A stretch of DNA of 41,639 nt, from contig JAWQRO010000354.1 in assembly GCA_033557835.1 (NCBI GenBank), positions 1-41,639 on the forward strand, given 5' to 3'. Made by a program: the position numbers and the translations under genes. Under the pieces are notes generated by a model. The model worked only from the letters and a program-made list of their open reading frames with translations. It ran no database searches and had not been told where the DNA came from. Below are positions 21,801 through 35,260 of the stretch, in pieces. Every line of letters begins with the position of its first letter. The stretch's first letter is position 1. The stretch is from Helochares maculicollis (taxonomy: Eukaryota; Arthropoda; Insecta; Coleoptera; Hydrophilidae).

Positions 21801-24800
21801 TTTATAAACATCATTTAAATTTGCGCAGTGTAAACCTTCCATGATGTTGTCGATAGATTATTGTAAATAAGCGTTTGATTGATTCGAAGAGTCCTGTTAA
21901 ATTGCTATAATCTCAATTAGCAGTAAACACGTTAAAGCGTTATCTAACAAATGCTTTCCTCACATCTTCATGATTAAATTCATCTGTTTATCAATTCTAT
22001 AGGCATACCCAAGCCCGTTATTTTTCTGTTCAGTAACCGTATGAAATTGTCATTTCTTTTACAATGACCAGTCAAATTGAATTTTTCTCAACGTATACTG
22101 AAACAAAAGGCACTAGCCTTTCTTTGCTTCAATATACCGTGCTCATAGCCAGCTTCTTTTATACAAGGCTTTTATTTTTGTAATTTGTCTCAGGCAGAAA
22201 GTGGTTTTCCATTTACTGCATACTTGTTAAACACGTGTTAAGCCGAACACGATTTATCAGTGAAGTGGAGCGTTCCTCTGTTAAATTTGCAAATCTAATA
22301 CGCTTTGACTCCTGTTTCATTCGAAATCAGTGAAAGATTTATATTAAGAGTTTTAGGAAAACTAAACAATTCCATTTAAATGTAGCTGAATAGAGCATTA
22401 ACCTGCCAAACTCCTGTAATCCTATAAACCTTATGGAATATTTAGCACACTTAGAAAAAAGCTTTATAAAAACTTTTTGTTTACATTCATATTCCTCTAC
22501 TTCTAGTAATTATACTAACTGCAACCAGCAGTGGTAAATGCAGGAAAATAAATTGCTGGCCTGCAATCAACTCATTTAAAGCGGAACACCCACGGAAGAT
22601 ATTTTTTCCAACGCCCCGGCAATTTTATCACCTTACTAACTGGTATCTTTCCACCGAATAAAACTTCTTCATGTAGCTCTGACCACCCTTTACGAACTGT
22701 TTCACCTCCTACGGCAGTTTTGAGAACATCTACATAAGCTATAGAACACCTCAAACACGTCCAAGTACAAAGTTTACCTCAAACGCTGAATATTAAATGC
22801 TAAAAGAGCTGGTTTAATGTTAGATCCCCTTTAATGGATATAATTCCCAGCGTGGTGGTGCAATTTGAAGACAAGTTTTGGTTAATATTCACAAACTATA
22901 TATTAAGCTTGTTAATAATTCAATAACTTTTATGCAATAATACATTTAAAAATTTGCGAAGACTTTGGATATTGAAGCGTTTTTACTCAACTATTTTTTC
23001 TTACTTAATACCAGTGATTCGCGTATGGATACATATAACTTGAAAGTATACCCTGCATTCTACACCATTTTCGGCTGCTTTAATTTTTGTGCCTACCGTT
23101 GCTTTCTCATTTCCATTCTTGTCCATCGTTTTCTTATGATAGCCTGAGGTAATCGTGCGATAAGCAGTTTGAAGTTAAAATTAGTTTTTTATAATGCCAA
23201 TTAGTTTGTGTAGCAAAATTCGCGGTTCTTATAGAAATTTTCTTGAAAGTTTGTAGAGTTATTGCAACTTGATCTTTAGAATATTAATGCTAAAGTGATT
23301 AAAGAGCAAGCTTTAATAAACTTAGTTTGATAAATTAACTGATTAATCGAAAAGTTTTCAACCTTCTTGAGTAGTAGAGAATCTCTATTCTTTAGTGTAC
23401 TTTCTTCGGCAAAGTACAGTTTCAGAATTGTAATGGAAGACTAGTTCGTTAAGAGTTACGTTATAAAAAAGATATAATCAGAATCAGTAATTTTGTCTTG
23501 TGAGCAAATAAATTGCTCTTGTGTTTGTTGTTGTGAAAAATTGAGGACGTAATGTTTTCGAGGAAAACAAAGAGCTGTAATATGTATTATTTAAAGTTTA
23601 AAGCATGTGCCTATTTTCACAAATATGGGAAACTACAGTAGGTACGTAAAGTGTTCTATGTAATAGATAAATCTACGGAAATAGCATTGGGTGCAGAATA
23701 TACAAGTGTTTGCTTTTACGAAAACTTTGCCGGTGTGACAAATTTAAAGAAAATAGCTTTCAGAAGAGAAGTTTGTTGTTTAAAAACAGTCCTTATAGAC
23801 TTACATTTAGAAAATTGTTCTTATCATTATATAAACTTGCCTACTCGTTGAGCAGATTAAATTGTACTGTAAACATGCGTTTGCTTCTGTACATCTAGTG
23901 CTTTTAGTAGAATTATGTACATATAATACAAACATTTTCAATAAAACTGTGGTTTATTTTCAACTATTGTGGAAATTTTCAATTTGATACGCAGCTTAAA
24001 GTCTTCACGGGCAAAAAAAAGATATATGAAATACGAACTTTTTATTTATTGTAATACTATTCTACAATGTAATATAATTATTAATTACTAAATTTGAGCG
24101 TTGATCAAAGGACGGCATATCTGAATTTTTATTAAATTTAAATTAATATACTTGGAACATTAAAGGAGTTTCCCGCGGTTTCCCATGATTGTGAAATTCG
24201 CAATGAATAATAATTTATTACAAAATTAGGAATAAAAATTGAACAATGCAATGAAAAGTTTGCAGTAATATATGAAGCTATATTTTTAATTCTACTTTTG
24301 ATGGATTAAACTAAAATAATTATGTCGTTTTGGTAATTCTCATAAATCAATAATTTGGTGTATTGATTTCCATATATCTGGTAAATTAGTGATGATTTAT
24401 AGTTATTTGTATGCCAGACCATGTAATTAAAATTCTCTATCCACCGAATGACAAGAAGCGTTTATTTTTATTCTTTCGACAACCGTTTAAACACACTTTC
24501 TGTAATAACAATTGAGCAAATTAATGCATACTAAGCTTTTGTAAGCCTTTAAACAAGATATTCTAATCAGATATTCTCCGAGTAATCAGTACTTTTTATA
24601 TCTGTACACGAGTACAATTGTATGTTGTTTTATAGCATTTTAAACTACTGAGCATATCAAATCTATCACACTCATCAAAATGAAACCGTAGTTCAAAAAC
24701 ACACAATTAAACGATACCTGATACAAGTATTAAATTGTTATCAACCAAATGACATTTCGATTTGTTTAAGCTGAATTAAAGATGAGCAAACATGATAGTT

Positions 24801-27800
24801 ATTTTCTGATAATCACTTCATACCACATTTATAATAGAACATGAAACTAACTATTCATATGTTTAATTTTACACAAATAATTTGCAGTAACTGCAGCAAA
24901 AAGCATGAAATATGCAAAAGTTTGTAGTATCTGTAAAGTAAGACAAATGCTAAACTTTCAAAACTTTATTTGGCATGAATTGCTGTGTAACATGTAGTAT
25001 AAATCAATATGCTGTAGACGATTGTGTTTTAGCTGTGAATGAAAGAAAATTTAAGTGGTATTTACAAATCGTTCACCAACGTAGTTTTCTAAACAAAGCT
25101 TAATGACATATTGCTTTCGTATTTCATTCGATTACAAATAGCAGAGCTGCAGAAGGCATCTAGGTCGATTTATTTTTCAGAATATGTTAGTCTCAACGAA
25201 AAATGGACACTGCAATTGCATTTCTCTAGTGCACGGCTGAAATTCGCCGCTTGAATAAATATACTGCCAACCTCACATCCATGCATTTATGTCATGCAAA
25301 TTCGAAAAATTTAAACTTATGCGCCGCTCCCTTTTTGTAATATTATTTTAGCCACGACAAATATTATATTTCAACGAGAGTATTTTTAAAATAGAGCACC
25401 GTATATAATTCAAATAGTAAATCTTCCGCTTATGGTTTCTACATTGTTTTAATTTTGTGATGGAATAAACATGCACGCCTGCACAATTTTTGAGCTTGCT
25501 TTCAGTTTTCAGATTAAAACCGTGCTGCCTCCAAACGAGAAAAATCTTCATATTTAGTTATAAGGTTTCTGTTGACAATACCCAATTTGTTCCCGGTTTC
25601 CTTTTTAACTGATTCTACAAACTACCAAGCTGGTTCCTAAGTAACTAAATTGCTCATTAAGATTTATTTCTAAGTATTCTGTACTTTAGATATCAAAAGA
25701 TTTTCTCTCTTTTTCCTTCCGCAATATGTTTTAGCTTAAGAAGTTCATTAAAAGCTTTGGAGGATTTAGGTTATATGTATTGCGGCGCAATTATTTTGAT
25801 AGCCTCTATAATTTTGTAACGCTAACTCAAGGCTTATATCATGAGAACTGTTCTTGAACGTTGTTTATGATGGATTCAAGGATTTGTACGGTAACAGAGA
25901 GAAACGTAGACAAGTGAAGGATGAAGGATTTCAGCAAGCAGTAAATTTTTACGCTAAGATAGCAATTTTATGCTATCTACGTAATTGGTACCTTGAGCTC
26001 TTTTTATTATTTTCAAAAAGTGCGGCGGCACTTGCACCTTTTAAAGTCATTACATTTCTCCATGCACACCTGTGCAACAATTGCTACAATTCAGAAAAAA
26101 CTCAAATGATATCTAATAAGTTATAATGTCTTCGTTTGTTATATATAACATAATGGTTATGTTTTTCTTTTTATGAAAAGTGATAAAAGTTGTTCGTTGA
26201 AAGTAAAATTGCAAATTATCAGAGCAAAAATAAACATTCATGCTTCGCAATGACAATGACAATAACGTCACGTTCAACCTGAACGATCTAATAACAGACG
26301 GAAAACACGTCCCAACTTCACATTGACCGTTTAAGAAATTTCTACAGCATTGTTATCTTTTTGAAATGAAGTTTTGGACTAGAAATTAATTTGTGCTTGT
26401 TTACAATTTTTGTGCAAAAAGCAATAAAACCTCGCAGTTACACGTAAATGAATATCGTATAGAGCACACACACATTTATTTTAGCATACGTAAAAATATT
26501 CCACGCTTCAAGACGCACGTTTTATGATATTCTAATAATGTTCCACCAACCTCAGGTATTTCAAGCGCAGGAAATTTGTTTTTTTTTTGCAAAATAGCTA
26601 TTGTAATATATTATTCTTCATACACTTTCGCAGAATATAAAATAATGTCTGGCGATGATTCCACGCAAGGATCGTATTGCGACAAAAAAGAAAAACGCGA
26701 AACGAATATGGAAATGTAGGGCACGTGTTAAAAGAAAATTGCACATAGGCTGACTTGACAAACGTCCTACTTACAGCTGTGCAAAAGATAAAGCTCTGTT
26801 GTTTCTATATAGTTCGTACATTTTAGTCAAATACAAACTTATAACCAAACAACTTAGACGCAATTTTATTAAGAGACAACTTCTAGTTATTTTTACTTAG
26901 ATTATGATCTACATGTTTAGCTTTAGCAGACGAAACTCACGGAATCGACGAAACGTGATCTATAGCACTTAATACAATGACCACGAAAATTTATTTTGAG
27001 ACAAGAATCACCTCAATAAACCTAAAGATAGATTGAAGATTGTAAATGGTATTTAATGCAATAAATTTAATATTATTTTACCTGAAGTAAAACCGTCTTA
27101 CGGTTTAGAAGTATTATATATTGAGAGCATTTTGTTGTCAACGAAAAGAATGTAATATAAGAAATAGCTATCTTCAAAAATCTTTGCCGAGAAATCGTAT
27201 ACGAAATAACTAAACGATCTCTTGTGTATCACACAAATCAACGTAAAACGTAATGTTTGAAAGCATTGCTCCGAGAGTGGTTATATTGAGTTTCTATTTC
27301 TTCTGTAATAAAAGCAACATTTGAAGTATTTGTTAGCTGCTCTAAATATGCTATAGCGGATTATTGTATATGTAACGAAACAATAGAAACTGCATACTAA
27401 AATAAATAATGATGAAATTCTCCCAGTGATATTTTATAAGAACGAAACTATGAAAATAAATCAATATAGTTGGAAAAGTTGGAACTTTTAAGCATCATCC
27501 TTTAATTTCATTTACTAACCAACTACTGAAAGCATATAAACTTGCCTTATTCTCCAGAAAATTTTAATAGAATACAAAATTAAGATGTGCAAAGTAGATG
27601 GCCAAACAATATTTCGAGTTTAAGTTGATGAAAACAATTCGTTTTTTTTACTAGCTTAGCTTACCTCTAGCATTAGTTCGTGGCCATAACTGTTAATCCT
27701 TTAATCGCATTAGTCTTCAAAGTTCTCGCCAGTAGCAGCTAAACGCCATCCCAAAATTATAATCCGTATTTGTTCCTTGAGAGAATTAACGCTTAATCAC

Positions 27801-28500
27801 TAAAAAACGTAAAAATATATATACTTATAGCCTCGAGTAAGCCAACATTTTATACCACGAAATCATTAGCTCTGCTAGTACTATAATAACTACTAAATGT
27901 CTGTCATCCTTCCGAAATTCCGAAATTAAAATACTTGTCGTTTTTAAGTTTGAAATAAAACATACTTCTAAACTTTCGCCGCAGAACTACAGCGCAAATT
28001 AAGCGAGTTATTTCTCAATACTCGTAAATTAGGGGACATGCAAGTTGAAATTGTTGGTTCATGCCCTTTCAGTTAAGGTACGGATACTTTTCAAATTAAA
28101 ATTTGGTTTCAGATATTTTGTGCAATAAACTTGGGTCTAAGCAATTAGATCAGCATTGAATTAAAACGTTTTATACCAAAGAAGCGTAAACTCTCGGATA
28201 TTCTCGAAATCTGTGAAGTAAGTGAATTTTTAATAAGGATTCTATCTATTTAAGGGAGGCTGTTTTAAAATATTACTACATCAGCATTTAGATTCCTCGT
28301 TTAAAATTTACAGTACTTGCCATTTGTTCCATCCGTCTCATTTCGACATAAAACTGGAAATTTCAAGAACCCTCACAATTATTTTGCTACTTTTCCCCTA
28401 ATTAAGGCTTCATTCCGCTAAACATTACCTAAAGAAAGAGTTACTTCAAGTGAATAATGCTGAATAGAATTAAATCTTGCTCTATATTTTTGTAAGGCTG
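18865..28500. other. Upstream/intergenic sequence with no recognised gene
   Basis: AT-rich sequence upstream of the receptor start. Reading frames are short and none resembles a protein I know. It may contain untranslated 5' exons and the promoter of the receptor, which I could not place. The only distinct structure is the palindrome at 26018. Confidence 0.5.
26018..26033. repeat. Short GC-rich palindrome
   Basis: AAGTGC, a GGCG loop, then GCACTT: six exact pairs. The GTGCGGC core resembles the motifs at 34.3 and 35.1 kb. Confidence 0.7.
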
Positions 28501-29541
28501 AACTGAAGAGCTTGGAGAAAAATATTAGTTCATCATTTATCGCCACCCAATCGTGGTTCATCTCGCCACAAATTTACGTGCTGATATTGTGAAAAACAAA
28601 TAAGATATAATTCTCGTTTTAAAACTTTAAAAACAAAGATGCTTCTGGTTCTGAGATAAAGGTTGAGTTTAATTGTTCGTTTATTGAATATGAAAGCTGT
28701 ACTTTTTTGTTTGATCGCGTCGGATATAATGACGTTCTGACTAATTTTCCAAAGAGAACTGTTGAAAACCATTTGAAGCAACAAATTTTCTATTATGCAG
28801 GAAGAAGAGAAAATTCTTCACAAAATTCAGATTTGACAATTCTTTGCAAAATGCTTTCGTGCAAACATAAAAGTAAATACACTTTAGTTTCTTATTTAAA
28901 CAGCGATGAAAGCAACTATATTATAAAGTCAGCAAAGAGTTCTGAAAATATAACTGCCATGTATCCAGCCAATAGAAAAATATTTAAAAAATTGCAGAAA
29001 CAACGACCCATTAGATTTGATAACATGAATATTGGGAACGTTGGTAGTGGATGCTGGTTTTATTGGTTCACAGGAGAAATTGGAATGTGAAAACGAACGG
29101 AAATAGCGCTTTATATGCTAAAATTGAGCAATTACTTAAAAGTACCATGTATCGTGTATTTATATTTTTTACATGTCTTACATAAAGATAGAACCACAAT
29201 ATTGCGTTAGTAATTTGTTAACAGTTGCGTGATAAGATTTAAAGATTTTAGCCAGCAAACAGCCGCAATTGTAATTTATGAGGAAAACTTGCTTCTAGTT
29301 AGTCGAGAAAAGCAGATATACTGGCGTTATAAAGTAATTTGGTGGTTATATTATCACAGAGAAACGGATGATGGTGGGTACTTAATCTTTACTACCTACA
29401 CACTAAAGATGCCATCTCTTTCGGCAACTAATTTTGCAGAAAGTTCTATACCAAACAAGTATCACAAAGTGTTGGTGCGATTCTTAATCAACGTAAAATA
29501 TGGCTTCCATAATAGAAAAGCAATGTTAAAATTGAATTTCT

Positions 29542-29573
<32 letters not shown>

Positions 29574-29590
29574 CATACACACATATATAA
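29542..29590. repeat. AT-dinucleotide microsatellite, imperfect
   Basis: A run of TA repeats interrupted by AAA, ACAT and ACAC units. It accounts for the Tyr/Ile-rich stretch in the long but meaningless plus-strand reading frame across it. Confidence 0.9.
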
Positions 29591-30210
29591 CTATACAATG
29601 CACGGTAAAACTACAGGTTCTACGTCGCGTCAACGTCGTTTTATCTCGGCTTTGCCAAATAAATAAGGTTGCATAGCTTTACACATCTTCGTGAAAAATG
29701 CAATACAGCTGAACATCATTTTTACTGGCTTACGAAAATTCAGTCGTAACAAAAATGGATCCTTTGCAAAGAAAAGTGCTTATTTTACATCTCCTGGATG
29801 TGTGTGAACTTATAGAATGAAAACTGAAATAGCGGTGTAAAACTGATTCACTTTGTTGACAATGCAGAACTGTTTTCTTCACAACGCTTTTGCTTACTTC
29901 CTCGGTAGTGGCTTACAAGCTATATTTGTGGAATGTTTTGTTACAGCTGCATCTTCTCTTAAACGAAACAAATTTTTGTACATAAAGAATGCTAAAATTA
30001 CCAATTTTATACAAAGTTTCACAGCTAAAATAGTTTTTCAGCAACAAATTGAGTATTATATTTTTACTTAGCAATATCAAGAGCAAAATATACACCATTT
30101 CGTATAATTAAAAAAAAAACAGTACCGGCGATACCTGCTATGATTTTTAATAATAACAACTTTCATATTTTTTACATTTTTGTAATCGTGCCACATTTTC
30201 ACCCCATTTT

Positions 30211-30230
30211 CACACATGTGTGTGTGTGTA
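30211..30230. repeat. Short CA/TG repeat
   Basis: CACACATG followed by six TG units; the left part is self-complementary to the right part. Confidence 0.85.
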
Positions 30231-31514
30231 TAAACACGATTGCGGCCATTAAATGGTAAGAATGTGTCATATTTATGAACTAAAGAAAAATATTTGCGTC
30301 AATACTATATAAATTTAGGCTAAGAATTTGTTTGTGTTTATAATTATAACACATTCTAAATACTAGGTATTAATGGAACAGTATGAAGACTTTAACTTCA
30401 TTTTGTTGTTTTACAAGTTTTACTAAGATCAATATCAATAGAGCTTTATACTTTCCAACGTTTTACATGATATATAAGTACATCTAAATAAAACTCTGCA
30501 AAGCGAAACTATAATCGATTCATTAGATTTTCAATAATACTTTCCACAGAATTCAATATTTGTATTTGAAATAAAAAAGTCAATACATTCACGATCAGCA
30601 AACAAAAATATGTAAAGCGGCATATATGAAAAGGCTATGAAATATACAATAAAGATAAATGACCGAAAATGCATCGTTCTCCTAAAATTATGCACACACA
30701 AAATCCATCAGCTCACCTGCACCCTATAATACAAGTTCGACATGTAGGTACGTAGAACAGGATAGCTGCCAATCGATAACACATTAAACGATCGTATTAT
30801 AAAAAAGGAGCATAAAATGTAAGAAGACATCAAACGGTTTTAAACCGATCGTAAAGTTTAACCAAGCCATCTGAGCGTTTCCAAGATGCTTGCATAAAAA
30901 CTTTATCCTATATAATTTATTAAGAGATAAGTTTGACTCACCAATTTGACCGACTTAAAATTAATAAGTTCGCATGAAAATTCTCACTGGATAGATTATT
31001 ATTTTGCCAGAAGTAGTTTGCCCGAAAAAATTATGTGTTTCGCGATGACAAATGTATCACTCAATATACATGATTTTTATAATATCTACCTAAATAATAA
31101 AAAATACATTTTTCTTCAGTCTTATACATAATTCCTTTCATTGACAAGAGGTATAGTAGGTTCTGTTTGCTCATAAATTGTTTAAGTTTCAACATGTTAT
31201 CGCCAAGATATAACCATATTATAACTAAATACTCTTTTGCTTCTAATAACTTTATAAAAGTGACTACTTCATCAGATATTTACTATATTAGTATGATAAG
31301 CTCAAAGCTGGGTGTAGTCCATCCAGCTTATAATATCTTAGGCAATATTTTTATTGGCGCGTCATGGATATGGAAGTAATTACTCAATTAATGGACTAGT
31401 TAAATAAATTCCTTAAACAGTATTCTTGTTGTATGATGTGTTTTGTTAGCTTGTCTACTACAGATTTGTTTATGCTGAAATGTTAAAAGTAAAAGACACC
31501 ATTATAGCAAACAT

Positions 31515-31517
<3 letters not shown>

Positions 31518-31570
<53 letters not shown>

Positions 31571-31577
31571 TATATAT
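31518..31577. repeat. AT-dinucleotide microsatellite
   Basis: About 22 uninterrupted AT units (31518-31562), then an interrupted extension to 31577. It is the longest simple repeat in the window and is likely to be length-polymorphic. Confidence 0.95.
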
Positions 31578-34281
31578 TATGTTGCAGGATTATGAATGTA
31601 TTACTTATGTAGAATATTAAGCAATTATATCGTTATAACTAGCTACAGCAGAAATAATTCCACTAAAAACTTATGGAAAATAGGACGTTTATATGACATT
31701 TAAGGCGTGTAATAGTTACGCATAGTTTTTGATATAGTTATTTAGTTGTATCAACTTAGTACCAGCGCTGTATTAAAGCTGAGTATTTGCTCATTATTTT
31801 AAACAATTTAACACTGTTTGTACAATACCTTTCAGTAATGTTACAGTCCTCAAAGAAATCTAATTTTAAAATGACAAAAGCATTTAGCAGAGCTTTGATT
31901 ACAAAACTTGATATTTGCCAAGCAAAGTTGTTTTTGTCTCAAGGTTCTAATCTACTCGAAAGTTTACATATACTTTCTTGCTATAAAAGTAACCGCTCGC
32001 CTGGTTACTTACTCTTACAGTCGAAATAGTCATATTACTCGAAAGACAATAACATTAAGAGTCAGCCTAATATTACATAAAAAACCGATTAAATTATGTA
32101 TGTGTAATAAAACGGCAGGAAGCACGCATATTAAGTAAAAAAAGCGACAAATATTGTTGCACTAAAAACGTGTCTTTTTGTATACAAAAATTTATACAGG
32201 AATGCCTAGAATTTTCCATAAAAGCTTTTATAGTGGACTTCATTCTCATATTTTATACACGAGAAGGAAGCCATTGAATTTTTATTCAAGTTTCTCAGCA
32301 ATCAAACCTTCACCGCAGTAAATTTTATAATTTATAAAACTGTCTTGGCCGGACCGAAAACATGTAATGATAGTGTTGGAATTACTGATTACCGGTCGTT
32401 GAGAGTTAAGGAGTTACACTTTGATAAAGCAATTTAATAAAACTTTCATAAAATGCTCACAATAGAATTTTAAATTCGGATTTATCACAAAAATACGATG
32501 CCTTTTTACGACCTCTATAAATTTTAGGGCTGTTATTTATATCGTATATGACAACATTCATCGGCAAAAATCCATGGCTATGCGGTCAATCGAAAATTTA
32601 AATTATAATTCCTTTTTGCGCTAATGACATATAGCTTTGTCCAATAAAATGGCGTAACAATTATAATTCAAATATCGCGTTAATTGGAAATGTTTTCACT
32701 AAAATTTTCAACTTCAAAATGTGAAAATATAATTTAAATTTGCAACGGAATTTCTCACCTTTTAATTATTCAGCATTTTTAATAACCAAAATACTAAACG
32801 CATCCCGAATATGTGATAATGAATATAACACACGTAGGAAGACTTAGCTGATATCGAGGGAAATATTACTAAGCTAATGTAATGCATTTAAGTTATAATG
32901 AAAATGCTCACGAAGCATGCAAGTTTGTGGTAAAATTATTAGTTTATGCGGCAGCCTTTAGGTAAGCATCAGAAAATGAAGTTACTTGCCATTTCCACAA
33001 AGCTATTAAGAACCATTCCGGTTTAATCCCAAAAATGTTGATCTGTAAATTTCATGTCGGTGAAATGGATACATTTCATGCTAAATTAAATTATACATCT
33101 AAGTATACAGGCTCAGCGGGTAAAAATATTTCCTACCCACTTTTAAAAATGATTCTGCGCTAAATTGTATAGTGACGTACTGTTGTCCTCTTTTAGTTTA
33201 AATTCAATCTTGTAAAAAAAATGTACATATGTATCTTTCGCCATATTATTGCAGGTGCAAATTTATTCTAAGAGCGCATCTACCGCGCTAGTGAATCTAT
33301 GATTTTTAATAGAAGATCAAAATCAAGTTGTAAACTGTTTAATAGCTGAAACGAGATAACATTTACTCTTACTTTTATTTCTTAATCCTCAAATTACCAA
33401 CGAAACGACTTCTGTGAAAGTTCCTCTAGATATAAACTGCGGAGAGGTGGTGCTTCAGCGGCACTTATTAAAAAGGTAGCTTTAAAATGTGAACTTGGCA
33501 AAAAGTTTGTAGCTTCTAACATAACAAAAGTTTTTCGCTTATGTACAACTCGGGAAACGCAGCACGTAGGACGCTTCTTAATTTATACAAAATCGTAAAC
33601 CTCTATTTAAATTTACTTGTAAAGTAGCGAAAGAAAGACACCAAAGCTTTGTTCGGAAACAACTTTTTAGGAACTTTTATGTTCTTTATAACTTTTTGTG
33701 TATTGGATGGATTTTCAGAACTCACTCAAACAGTTTTTTAGTTAAATAAGCATCACAAATTTCTTTGTAATATTTGTGTCTAGTGCGTTAGTAAAATTGT
33801 TTTTGCTAGAACAATTAGGCGCTTAAGTATTAAACGTATGCAATTGTTATTTTTGAAGACGATCATTAAATTGATTCAGTTCAAATACAGCATTTTCTGC
33901 ATATCAAGCGCAAATCGAACCAAAGAATTAGAAAATATAAGTACTTTTAAGGCGCACTACGAAATATTCTTTCGTAGAAACGCTATTATAGGTTGATGTG
34001 AAATTACAGGGAATGGTACAAATTGATAAATACCGTTGAACTATATAATAATAATATGACTGACTTTAAAACCTTCAGCTTCGAAGCTATTTAGTGCAAC
34101 ACGTTTTAATGCCAATTTAATTTTATCTCTAATGGAATTTGAAAAAATGCGACAATGGAACTCTTTCCAATTTATTGATAATGTATGCACATCTCAAAAT
34201 TAAATAATCCATAATTCAACGAAAATCGGTCGTAATATCGAAATGCGGAAACAAATTTCTCAGGAATCTAAAAATTATTAT

Positions 34282-34309
34282 TGCGGCAGCGTGATGCGGC
34301 ACTGCCGCA
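34282..34309. repeat. GC-rich double hairpin motif
   Basis: TGCGGCAG (34282-34289) pairs with CTGCCGCA (34302-34309). The second arm can alternatively pair with TGCGGCA at 34295-34301 around a single base. An island of this composition stands out in sequence of about two-thirds A+T. Confidence 0.8.
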
Positions 34310-35076
34310 CTTTGCCAGCATAAAATTTGTATGTAGTGTGAATATCCATTAGTATGCATGAGACTGATATAATTTCAGCATCGACTAGGTCAGAGGAATC
34401 GCTATTCTTCATTACGTTTTGGCAAGCATCTTCACTGATAATCACAAAATTATTTTATGTAAGAACATGTCAGAGATTACAAAATGCAATTTTAATAAAT
34501 CTTCGTCCTTCGTTTTGATGGCAGAGCGCTTGGAGGTAATTTTAAAATTCAACATAGCTTTTAACACTCCATGTTACCGTTTTTGCTCTAATATCGTTTA
34601 ATGTGCAACAATAAAGTTTCTGCTTTGAGCTTTACATACACTAACTTGTTTTATTTGTTAGCTCCTTTATTCGTTCATGGTAGCTGCAGTATAGCTGTAA
34701 AAACGACAGGTTTCTCGGTTTTGCGCTACAATATCTCCTAAAAGATAATATTATAACATTCCCTTTACAGTAATTATGGTCTTGAGATATTTTTTGGTGC
34801 TTAAGGTTTTCGTTTAGAAACAAGAACATGCAAAGATTGCTTGCTGTTATTGAATAATCCATGCAAAATCTAAGTTTGCTTTTCCAGCAAGTATGGAAGC
34901 TGGACTGCTCAGTACGCGAATTGAGTGGTATTTCTTGTATATTCCCTCTGTGAACTTCCCTAGAGTATTTTTTATAACCTTTATAATAATTTTGCAAATT
35001 GAGTAATACTTTTATTAGTACTGTACCTAGAAAGTTAATAAATTAACTAATTTTCTCGCATGTCTACAGATAAAAG

Positions 35077-35105
35077 CAGTGCCCGCTAAATTTAGCCAGT
35101 GCGGC
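35077..35105. repeat. 12-bp palindrome between two CAGTGC motifs
   Basis: GCTAAATTTAGC at 35085-35096 is a perfect palindrome. CAGTGCCCGC lies to its left and CAGTGCGGCGC to its right. CAGTG-type starts are seen at ends of hAT-like elements, but no matching second terminus or 8-bp target duplication was found. Confidence 0.55.
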
Positions 35106-35186
35106 GCACATTATTATAAATTAATTTATTTTCGTAAAGCTACAAGAGCAAAGGCTTGTGGTATATTATTTAGTAGGTAATGACGT

Positions 35187-35260
35187 TGTAAATTTAGTAA
35201 CCCAGTTGCACGCGTTAGACTCTGAAGTATATTAGAAAGCGTTCAGATCCCAGGTGTAGG
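35187..35260 (+). repeat. Possible tRNA-derived SINE or tRNA pseudogene
   Basis: The stretch contains AACCCAGTTGCACGCGTTAG, like the A-box side of a tRNA, then GACTCTGAA in the anticodon-loop position, then GTTCAGATCCC, close to the RNA polymerase III B-box GTTCRANNCC. Spacing is about right, but the T-arm does not pair and no clean acceptor stem is seen, so it is not a working tRNA gene. A short inverted repeat (AGGTAGT and ACTACCT) follows within 40 bases. This could also be chance. Confidence 0.3.

Larger units (their letters stand above)
28501..35076. other. Repeat-bearing intergenic sequence, no recognised gene
   Basis: It holds the microsatellites at 29.5, 30.2 and 31.5 kb and the GC-rich hairpin at 34.3 kb. 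Plus-strand frames of 127 and 145 codons at 28707-29090 and 29229-29666 lack an ATG start at their beginning and show no domain; the second runs through a microsatellite. Confidence 0.5.

Noticed and set aside
22572..22754. Minus-strand frame with KLPGRWKKY, resembling the mariner C-terminal KLPERWQK
   Set aside because: Only one short block matches, with no SPD-APSDYH block or terminal repeat nearby. A decayed transposase tail is possible but not supportable.
25854..26126. Plus-strand frame of 90 codons with a GC-richer start
   Set aside because: No clear splice sites, start context or family resemblance.
26645..26720. Short plus-strand frame beginning MSGDDSTQGSYCDKK
   Set aside because: Only 24 codons before a stop and no donor in a useful position; likely chance.
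28707..29090. Plus-strand open frame of 127 codons
   Set aside because: It starts with TTG, its first ATG leaves about 80 codons, there is no domain or splice context, and one such frame is expected by chance in a window this size.
29229..29666. Plus-strand open frame of 145 codons
   Set aside because: It begins at GTG, and its length comes from a microsatellite that has no stop in this frame. The peptide is not recognisable.
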